Assembly: GCA_019639255.1 (NCBI GenBank)
Contig: JAHBSF010000034.1
Location: 1 to 51,860, forward strand
DNA from: Acidobacteriota bacterium
GTDB taxonomy: Bacteria; Acidobacteriota; Blastocatellia; RBC074
DNA: 51,860 bases
Reading direction: 5' to 3'
Shown here: one piece after another, positions 45,166 through 51,860 of the stretch
Position numbering within the stretch: the first letter of the stretch is position 1
How the letters are laid out: every line of letters starts with the position of its first letter
Notes under the pieces: model-generated
The model's input: only the letters and a program-made list of their open reading frames with translations
The model's database searches: none
Told to the model about the DNA's origin: nothing
Position numbers and translations under genes: made by a program

Positions 45166-46053
45166 TCATTTCGCGATCTTCAACCCAAGCCTGACCAGCA
45201 TCGGGCCGTCGCCGCTCGTTGCCAGCCTGAAGACGCTCTGCGGAGCCGGATCGTCAGCCGTCAGCCTTGCATCGCGCCGTTTCCCGGCCGCCTGTTCCGC
45301 CTTTGTATAAGCTCGTCCCGCGCCGCCCTCAAGCTCCAGTCGCTCGACCTGCACGGCCCACTTGCGTTCCCACTCGGATACCATTGCTGCCGGCAGTTTG
45401 ATGGGTTCGGGTTCGGTTGTACCGGGCGTCTGACCGGGTAAATCCGTCAACGGCTTTGGAACCACGATCAGAGTCAATATCTCCGCCACTTGAGCAGGTC
45501 GGCCCGGTTCTGCGGATGCCCTGACTTCGAAATACGCTTCAGGATCATTCTGGTTCGGAATCTCGATAACGCGCCCTGCCTCTACGCGATGATCCTCGCC
45601 CGAGGGATCGAGCGGAAAAATAAGATACGGATCGCTGTGGGTTCCGTCGGCGTATTCCTCGCGGTCGATCACATACAGGAAACCTTCGCGCGGCGCCTCT
45701 ATGCTAAGCCGCAGCATCTGTCCGATCGAAAAAGGGGTATCCGCCTCGACCCGCTCGGGTGTAAACGGTGTTTTCCGGCTGCCCTTGGTGACGAGTATGC
45801 GCGTTTCATCGAGCGCCTTCGAGGGGCGCAAGCGCCAAATGGTCACGCCCAGCACCGATTTTTCGGCGGCGGATTCTACGGGCGGTGTGACGCGTTTATA
45901 CCTGTTGCGACGCGGTTGTGTGGAGGGTTTTGCCGGGGGAGGCCGGAAGCCCGGAGGCCATATGTCGCGCGTCGCGTCGGGCGGTTGTTGCTGCGGCAGC
46001 CCTGCAAACGTCATCGCCGCCAGACAAAAGCACATTACTGTCAGCCTGTACAT
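45166..46053 (-). CDS. Exported DUF4384-like protein
   Basis: 295 residues from ATG 46053 with GGAGG upstream; the longer reading overlaps the CHAT gene. A signal peptide ends near FAGLPQ (about residue 19). A Pro-rich segment follows (about 25-55). The core about 70-225 (LGVTIWRLRPS, GQMLRLSIEAPREGFLYVIDREEYADG, YLIFP) matches the DUF4384 pattern, a beta-rich domain often found with caspase-like or kinase proteins. It starts 49 bases after the CHAT gene ends and is probably co-transcribed with it. Confidence 0.75.
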   Translation of the reverse strand: MYRLTVMCFCLAAMTFAGLPQQQPPDATRDIWPPGFRPPPAKPSTQPRRNRYKRVTPPVESAAEKSVLGVTIWRLRPSKALDETRILVTKGSRKTPFTPERVEADTPFSIGQMLRLSIEAPREGFLYVIDREEYADGTHSDPYLIFPLDPSGEDHRVEAGRVIEIPNQNDPEAYFEVRASAEPGRPAQVAEILTLIVVPKPLTDLPGQTPGTTEPEPIKLPAAMVSEWERKWAVQVERLELEGGAGRAYTKAEQAAGKRRDARLTADDPAPQSVFRLATSGDGPMLVRLGLKIAK

Positions 46054-46102
46054 AATTCCTCCGCGTATTCCCGCATCAGGTTTTCGGTGAATTCTGTGGT
46101 TT

Positions 46103-49100
46103 TCACCGCATCTCGCCCTGAAGACCGAACGCCGCCCAGTAATACGGGGCGCTCCATCGCGCATCCCGCAGCATTTCGTTCTGTGCCGCGCGCAGCGCCG
46201 CTGCGGGCGATGCTCCGCGTTCAAACATACGAACGTAGAAATTCTTCATCAGGTCCGCAGTCGCCTGATCGCTCACGCTCCACAGACTGTAGACTACGCG
46301 CGGCGCTCCTGCATACATCCATCCGCGTACCAGTCCAACCACGCCTTCGCCGCGCACCTCGCGTCCGAGCCCCGTCTGACACGCGCTCAGGACTACCAGT
46401 TCCGTAGCGCGCAGCTTCAGATTATAAATTTCCGGTGCAAGCAGAAATCCGTTCTGCGGCGTTCCCTTGTCGTCCACGAGCGATAACACGAGTCCCGACA
46501 GTTCCGGATTTGCGCCGTTGAGAAAACCGTGTGTAGCGAAGTGCAATATGCGATGGCTGCCCAGGTCTTCGCCGAAGACCGCCGAGCGATTGGCGGCGAA
46601 ATCAAAAGCCGAAGATCGTTTGTTTTCCTCTGCAAGCGCGAGAATGGTAGCGGCTTCCTCACGGGTTTGCGGGAGGCGGGGAACCTGCCAGCCCGCTTCG
46701 CCCGCACCCTGCGATTTCGCCGATTTCGCCGACTTGGTTACAAGCAATCGTGTTATATCCGATGCAGGGGTTGCCGCCGGATCGGTGCGCTCGCCCGCCC
46801 GCTGCACTCTCTCGTCGTCAGGTTCAAAAACCGGATCGGCGATTACAGCGAGATCTTTAAGCGGAGTTGTGCGCCCCTTTTCTTCACGCCGCAACACGAC
46901 GAGGGTAGATGCCGACGGAAGATACGAAATTTCGTGTGCAGCAACCAGCGGCTTCCCGATTCTTCGCCCTGCGGTCATTGCGCCAGGTCGGGGCAGAGCA
47001 GCAAAGGGCACAAAGGCAAGCGCGCCGTCGGGCACAATCACCAGCCTGCGTATCGTTTTTGCAGCGAGGTGCTCCGCCGCCTGTCCCAGCAACATGCGGC
47101 TGAGTTGAACGCCCAGTCTTCGGGCATCAGTATCGGCCGAGGCAATGCGTTTCAGGCGGTCTGTTTCGCTTTCCGAATTTATTCGAAGGCTGCGTGCAGT
47201 GAGCGCCTCGTAGTAGCGGCGCGCAAGGTCTTCGACAATTGATCGTCGGGGAAGTACGTAACCGCGCAGTGAATCCCGGTCGACGACCCATAGGTAGCTG
47301 CGTTCATCTCCGAGTGCGTATTCGAGCAGCAAAGTACCGGAATCAATCGCGGTTTTCTGTATTTCTCCCGCCGATAACGGTTCGGGTTGAACGAGATCGG
47401 CGTAACGCGGGCTCCGGCTGCGAATTTCGCTTTGCACGTCGCGGAACTGCGCGGTTAGAGCATCGATCTCCGCCGCGATTTCAGATGTCTGCGCTTCGGA
47501 GGGTTTGCCCGAAAGCAGACGTATCTGTTCGGTTGTCTTGTCGTTTATCTGTTCGAGCAGTTCGCGTTCCCGAGCGGAGAGTTCCGGATCGACTCCTTCG
47601 CGAATTTCAATGCCGGACTCCGAAAGCATTTCGATCAGGCTGCGTGCACGCGCGCGTTCGCTGGTTTCAAACGCCATACCCGTAAAGCCGCTGCGGGGTT
47701 GCCGCCTGCCCATACGCATCAGTACGTCGATATACAGGTCGTAATAACGCTGAACCGATGCTCTATAAGATGCTCGCAGCTCCTGGCCGGCAAGTTTGGT
47801 GCGCAGAGATTCTACGATCCTGATCGTCTGTTCGGCTTCCTTGCGCGCATCGTTGAGACGGCCGCGTGCGCGTTCGACGCGGGCGATGCCGTAGCGTACC
47901 TTCGCCTCGCGCATACGGTCGCCCGTGCGGCGCGAAAGCTCCAGCGCGCGGCGATGATCCTCCAAAGCTGCAATCAACTCGCCGTTTGCTTCCTTCAGAA
48001 ATCCGAGATTGTTGAGCGTATAGGCTTCGCCCTGGGGATTGCTCACCTCGCGGTGCAACGGCAGCGCCGCTTCGTAAGCTGAGCGCGCTTGTACAGTATC
48101 GCCTGCGGCTTCATATGCAAGGCCGAGATTGTTTAGCGTAGCCGCTTCGCCTGCCTTGTCGCCGACTTCGCGCCGCAACGTTAACGCCTGATTGAATACA
48201 TCGATTGCAGATGCGCTTTCGCCCATCGACCATTGGGCGAGTCCGATGTAATTGAGCGTTTGCGCTTCGCCGCGTTTTTCCTTTGCTTCGCGAAAAATGA
48301 TCAGCGCCTGATTGTAATGATTGACGGCCTCGCTGGAGAGGCCGAGCAGGTCGTAAGCGCGCCCGAGGTTGTTGAGCGTGATTGCGCGCGCTGCGGGTTG
48401 TCTGCGAAGCGGGAGAGATCGGGCCAGGGAGTCCAGAGCGCGTTGCGGTTCGCCCAGATCCAGATAAACGACTCCGATATTATTGAGCGTTGCGGCTTCG
48501 CCGTCCCGGTCTCCCACGGCGCGCCAGAGCCTTAATGCCTGTTCGTACTGATCGAGCGCCCTGCGCTTTTCGCCCAGATCGCGATAAACGACGGCTATGT
48601 TGTTGAGCATCCTCGCGACGCCCGCACGATCGTCGCCCGTGCGTCTGAGTTCGAGCGACTGCCGGTAATAATCGAGCGCCTTTCGTTTTTCTCCGAGATC
48701 ATTCGAGATGACGCCGAGCGCGTTGAGTGTGATTGCTTCGCCGTCGCGATCGCGCACCGCGCGGTGCAGCGGCAGCGCCCGGTTCAGATAATCCAGAGCC
48801 TCAGCCTTGCGGTTCATCGCGTTTGCCACGAGGCCGAGGTTGTAAAGCGTGAGCGCTTCGTAGAGCGCGTCGCCGGCCGAGCGCCAGAGCGGGAGCGAAG
48901 CCTCGTAAGCCGTACGAGCCTCGTCGCGTTCGTTGAGCATCCGATGCGCGTCCCCGATTCCCTTGAGCGCGCGCGCCTGCCCTGACGCATTATCGAGCGA
49001 CTTCCAGGACTCGAGCGCGGCCGAATATTTTGCTCCTGCGCTCCTTCTCGCTTCCGGAGCGCGCTCGTCAAGAAGTTTGTCGGCTTCAGCCATCAGTGCT

Positions 49101-49513
49101 TCAGCCGCTATGAGTGCGCGGTCAGCATCAGTGGCTGCGCGCAGCGTAACGATCCGTAATTCATAACGTCCGGATCTTGCGCGATCTTCGGCGGCGCGCA
49201 CTTCGATCCGCAATTCCGCTGAATTCGGGGATAAATAAAAAAGCTGTTCTTTGCCGGTTGCTCCAGTAGGACTATCTGCTGCAATCAACTCCCGGCCATC
49301 GGCCGTCAGCAATGCAACTACGACGTCTATGCCGCGCTGATCGACCGACGCGTGAAGAAACTGACCGGTTAGAACCGCAATCGAATAGGAGTGTTTTTCT
49401 CCGCCGGATAGCGAGCGCTCGAAAGTGCGGTTGGTTTCGAGTCGTGTAGGCGTTTGCGCCGATGCAGGCAGCGTCAGCAGCAGAAGCAGCGGCAGTGTTG
49501 AGGCGCGAAACAT
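46103..49513 (-). CDS. Exported TPR-CHAT caspase-like protein
   Basis: 1136 residues from ATG 49513; GGGAG lies nine bases upstream, and ATG 49522 is an alternative. A signal peptide (RASTLPLLLLLTLPASAQ) is followed by a PPC-like beta-sandwich (about 25-125). About ten TPRs of 40 residues run from about 145 to 540. A coiled-coil linker leads to the C-terminal CHAT domain (about 800-1136). The cysteine-protease dyad is intact: H995 in HFATHG and C1045 in LSACQTG. A short KSAKSAKS repeat precedes the domain. It is predicted to act outside the cytoplasm; substrate unknown. Confidence 0.9.
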   Translation of the reverse strand: MFRASTLPLLLLLTLPASAQTPTRLETNRTFERSLSGGEKHSYSIAVLTGQFLHASVDQRGIDVVVALLTADGRELIAADSPTGATGKEQLFYLSPNSAELRIEVRAAEDRARSGRYELRIVTLRAATDADRALIAAEALMAEADKLLDERAPEARRSAGAKYSAALESWKSLDNASGQARALKGIGDAHRMLNERDEARTAYEASLPLWRSAGDALYEALTLYNLGLVANAMNRKAEALDYLNRALPLHRAVRDRDGEAITLNALGVISNDLGEKRKALDYYRQSLELRRTGDDRAGVARMLNNIAVVYRDLGEKRRALDQYEQALRLWRAVGDRDGEAATLNNIGVVYLDLGEPQRALDSLARSLPLRRQPAARAITLNNLGRAYDLLGLSSEAVNHYNQALIIFREAKEKRGEAQTLNYIGLAQWSMGESASAIDVFNQALTLRREVGDKAGEAATLNNLGLAYEAAGDTVQARSAYEAALPLHREVSNPQGEAYTLNNLGFLKEANGELIAALEDHRRALELSRRTGDRMREAKVRYGIARVERARGRLNDARKEAEQTIRIVESLRTKLAGQELRASYRASVQRYYDLYIDVLMRMGRRQPRSGFTGMAFETSERARARSLIEMLSESGIEIREGVDPELSARERELLEQINDKTTEQIRLLSGKPSEAQTSEIAAEIDALTAQFRDVQSEIRSRSPRYADLVQPEPLSAGEIQKTAIDSGTLLLEYALGDERSYLWVVDRDSLRGYVLPRRSIVEDLARRYYEALTARSLRINSESETDRLKRIASADTDARRLGVQLSRMLLGQAAEHLAAKTIRRLVIVPDGALAFVPFAALPRPGAMTAGRRIGKPLVAAHEISYLPSASTLVVLRREEKGRTTPLKDLAVIADPVFEPDDERVQRAGERTDPAATPASDITRLLVTKSAKSAKSQGAGEAGWQVPRLPQTREEAATILALAEENKRSSAFDFAANRSAVFGEDLGSHRILHFATHGFLNGANPELSGLVLSLVDDKGTPQNGFLLAPEIYNLKLRATELVVLSACQTGLGREVRGEGVVGLVRGWMYAGAPRVVYSLWSVSDQATADLMKNFYVRMFERGASPAAALRAAQNEMLRDARWSAPYYWAAFGLQGEMR

Positions 49514-49551
49514 CTCTGACATCTCCCGGGGGACGAAAGTGCGGCGGTGCG

Positions 49552-49895
49552 GAAGGAGGAGGAGAAGTGCTGAGTGCTGAGTGCAATATGGAACTGAATA
49601 CTTTGCCGACAAAGTCCTTGAAGTTTTTCAGCCGCGGAGCGGCGAAAGATCTGTAGCCTGGTGCGTGAGCGCCAGGTCAGATTATAAAAGCGTTCGAGCC
49701 CTGAAAGGGCGAAAGATCTTCCGCCCCTCCGGGGCTTACAGGGTCTCTCTACACCTACCCAGGGCTTGCGCCCTGGGCTACAGATCTTTCGCCGCTCCAT
49801 GGCTGAAAAACTTCAAGAACTTTGTTGGCAGAGTATTCAGTTCCATATTGCACTCAGCACTCAGCACTCAGCACTTCTTCTCCTTCTCCTCCTTC
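49552..49895. repeat. Nested composite palindrome, copy B (largest)
   Basis: 344 bp between the DUF11 and CHAT genes. Outer arms of about 75 bases contain GGAGAAGTGCTGAGTGCTGA and GTGCAATATGGAACTGAA and their complements. The inner stem GGCGAAAGATCTGTAGCC (49641-49658) pairs with 49776-49793. Inside it are three or four small hairpins, such as GAGCCCTGAAAGGGC and CCCAGGGCTTGCGCCCTGGG. The rest of the 49514-49917 gap holds no gene. Confidence 0.93.
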
Positions 49896-49917
49896 GGCAC
49901 TTCTGTACTTTCCCTCG

Positions 49918-51738
49918 TCAACATCCCGGCGGAAAGACCGGAACCGTAAGGGTCGCGTTCGAGGTTAATCTCAGCTTGTGCAGGTTGTGACCGCCCTCAA
50001 AGGCGGATGCCGAAATCGCCTTGTTGTCGTTGCGATTGAACGCGGCTCCGAGTATCGCCCCGTCGTCAATGGTCCAGAACTTCATCCAGCCGCTTTGACC
50101 GGCCGGGATAACCTGCTCCAAGTTCGGAGCCGTGCGCGGGAAAGCATTTGTTAACGAGCGCCGCAACTGGCATTGATTCGAGGAAAAAGTGAAACTGTGT
50201 GCGCGTTCGGCGTCATCGTAAAGTATCCCGAATATGTTGCCTATGGGCGCGCCCCGCGTGGTCATATTGCCGCCTATCCGGTTGATCACAAGCAGTGTGT
50301 CGTTGCCGTCGGCGCGGCTCGCTATGTTGTCGAGCGCCAGCACTCGCGGCAGCGGGTTGTAGCCGTTCGGCGCGCCGTTGAAGTTAAGCGTAGTGGTGAT
50401 GCTCGCCGGCGTGCAGCCCGGTACGGGACTTCCGAACTCGGCCGCGCTCGATTCGGCCGTCAGATCATCCTGCCGGCGCGGCGAAGAAGCCAGCTTGATG
50501 TTCGCCTGTCCGATAAGATAGTTGAAGCTTATCGGGCAGCCCGTATTCCTATCCACAGCAATGGCGATCAGATAACCGCTCGTGCCAGGGTCTATATCCG
50601 AAGTCAGAAAACTCGTCGTCTGATTGGGCGTGAGGCATACGAACCGGTCGGCCACGCTGCACGTCACACCGTCGACAAAAAACAGATGTATCGCCACACC
50701 GTCGGTCGGATTTATGTTCGTCAGGCTGATGCGCGTATTCGAACTCGCCGTATCCGTGGGATCGGAAACGTAGAAATTGAAAAACAGCACCGAACCCGCT
50801 TTCGTGTCGCTTGTTGAAGAACTCGCAGGATAAACAAGCCCCGGCCCCAGTGTGGGCGTAATTACGTTGGTCTGAAATACTGCGGTGTTGTTTCCCGGCT
50901 CGGGATCGGGCCGGCAGTTCTCGCTCGACACGGTTGCGGTATTGTTGACCGGTCCGGGCGGCGAAATTGCAGGTATGTGCGCGACTACGGTGATCGTCGC
51001 CGATTCCGGCGCGGACGATGTGCATTGAGCAGAAGCCCCGAGAACGCCGAGGTTGCAGGTGAGTACGCCCGTTCCCACGCCAGCGCAATTACCCGCTGTA
51101 GTCGACGCGCTTACAACCGTCCAGCCCGCTGGCAGCGCGTCGACTACGGTTGTGCCGATGCTGGTGGAAGGTCCGAGATTTGATGCAATCAGCGTGTATG
51201 TGATGTCGGCGCCGGCGGCAGCCGATGCCGGGCCGGTTTTAGTGATGCGCAGATCCGCGCGGGATTCAACCGTGGTTTGAACGATGTTTGTTAATACCGA
51301 TACGGGCGGAGTGATCGATATAAAGGCAGCCTGATTTGAGATTACGGATGTGCACTCGACTTCGGCGCATATGCGAACGACGATGGTGAATTGCGCCTCT
51401 TCATTCGGCAGTACGACGCCGCCCGTGCGTTGACAGGTGATCGTGCCCGATCCGCCGACCGGAGGCGCTGCACAATTCCACGCTGCGGGCGGCGTTGCAG
51501 TTACGGAAACAAACGCCACACCGGGCGGCAGATTGTCCGAAACCGTTGCGTTCTGCAATTCTGCAGAGCCGTTGGTCAGATTGATTTGATAAATAATCTG
51601 GCTTCCGGCGTCGGCGGCAGGCGGCGCGGTCTTGGTGAAGGTTAACAATCCCGGATCGGCGGCCGATGCTGTGATCATTGGCGTCGAGAGCAGGAAAGCA
51701 AGAATGGAGAGTACGACAACCCGGCTGAAGCAACGCAT
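49918..51738 (-). CDS. Secreted DUF11-domain protein
   Basis: 606 residues with a signal peptide (VVVLSILAFLLSTPMITASA, ending near residue 27). Two DUF11-type Ig-like repeats are visible: about 30-155 (LTFTKTAPPAADAGSQIIYQ, NLPPGVAF) and about 160-295 (DLRITKTGPASAAAGADITY, LPAGWTVVSAST). The C-terminal 300 residues are beta-rich with no recognised domain and hold several Cys pairs. Probably a cell-surface structural or adhesive protein. No sorting signal is seen. Start ATG 51738; upstream sequence to 51820 is unremarkable. Confidence 0.85.
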   Translation of the reverse strand: MRCFSRVVVLSILAFLLSTPMITASAADPGLLTFTKTAPPAADAGSQIIYQINLTNGSAELQNATVSDNLPPGVAFVSVTATPPAAWNCAAPPVGGSGTITCQRTGGVVLPNEEAQFTIVVRICAEVECTSVISNQAAFISITPPVSVLTNIVQTTVESRADLRITKTGPASAAAGADITYTLIASNLGPSTSIGTTVVDALPAGWTVVSASTTAGNCAGVGTGVLTCNLGVLGASAQCTSSAPESATITVVAHIPAISPPGPVNNTATVSSENCRPDPEPGNNTAVFQTNVITPTLGPGLVYPASSSTSDTKAGSVLFFNFYVSDPTDTASSNTRISLTNINPTDGVAIHLFFVDGVTCSVADRFVCLTPNQTTSFLTSDIDPGTSGYLIAIAVDRNTGCPISFNYLIGQANIKLASSPRRQDDLTAESSAAEFGSPVPGCTPASITTTLNFNGAPNGYNPLPRVLALDNIASRADGNDTLLVINRIGGNMTTRGAPIGNIFGILYDDAERAHSFTFSSNQCQLRRSLTNAFPRTAPNLEQVIPAGQSGWMKFWTIDDGAILGAAFNRNDNKAISASAFEGGHNLHKLRLTSNATLTVPVFPPGC

Positions 51739-51820
51739 GTCTGGTTCCCTCGCAATCAGGTTAGGTCAGGCGAAGTCTACGGTGAATTTCCGCACACGGT
51801 CAACAAAAAAGAAAAAAACC

Positions 51821-51860
51821 GGAATCGCTAAATCAAACCACACGACTTCGGGACAGAAAA
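51821..51860. repeat. Flank of a palindromic element, cut by the window edge
   Basis: CCACACGACTTCGGGACAGA, then AAA, matches the sequence that directly precedes AGAGAGATAACGG at copies 1 and 15 and follows copy 6 in reverse. Another copy is expected to start at or just past the window edge. Confidence 0.7.

Overview
The window looks like chromosomal DNA of an Acidobacteriota bacterium, probably class Blastocatellia or a relative. The case rests on several family signatures: a C-terminal domain of the Solibacter type (TIGR03437) at 127-2985, a VWFA-related secreted protein of the acidobacterial type (TIGR03436) at 11872-14097, a large carboxypeptidase-regulatory/TonB receptor at 7000-10668, a CRTAC1-type FG-GAP protein, an ECF factor of the TIGR02999 type beside a Ser/Thr kinase with TPRs, and a TPR-CHAT protein. 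The placement is by recognition of families; no database search was possible. No rRNA, tRNA, transposase, phage gene or CRISPR array was seen.

Layout. 0.1-3 kb: secreted glycosidase-like protein. 3.1-6.4 kb: divergent sugar-acid dehydratase and GntP-type permease. 6.4-10.7 kb: TonB-dependent receptor behind a 600-bp leader region. 10.8-19.8 kb: secreted TPR proteins, a VWA protein, a seven-heme cytochrome c and a CRTAC1 protein. 19.9-24.4 kb: acetate-type symporter with its DUF485 partner, transketolase, and a DUF6941-like protein. 24.5-28.1 kb: ResB and CcsA of system II cytochrome c maturation, which could mature the multiheme cytochrome. 28.3-30.4 kb: rhomboid protease and 3-hydroxyacyl-CoA dehydrogenase. 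30.7-38.5 kb: conserved core block ribH-nusB, then rimP-nusA-infB-rbfA-nrnA. 38.6-41.3 kb: methyltransferase, DUF3455 protein and a vanadium-haloperoxidase-like protein. 41.6-49.5 kb: a signalling block (ECF sigma factor, membrane Ser/Thr kinase with TPRs, DUF4384-like secreted protein, secreted TPR-CHAT caspase-like protein). 49.9-51.7 kb: secreted DUF11 protein.

The most unusual content lies between the genes. About thirteen palindromic elements of roughly 70-115 bp, most built on arms starting AGAGAGATAACGGAACAAAC, sit in intergenic gaps, often touching or supplying stop codons. One half-copy supplies both the stop codon of the rhomboid gene and the start codon of the dehydrogenase gene. 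Several copies share extra flanking sequence, and the last 40 bases of the window match such a flank, so another copy is predicted just beyond the window. A second, larger family (three copies plus a fragment) is a nested palindrome: outer arms of GCTGAGT heptamers, and in two copies an inner multi-hairpin module. No mobilising enzyme is visible. Together these two families are the best candidates for an undescribed system here.
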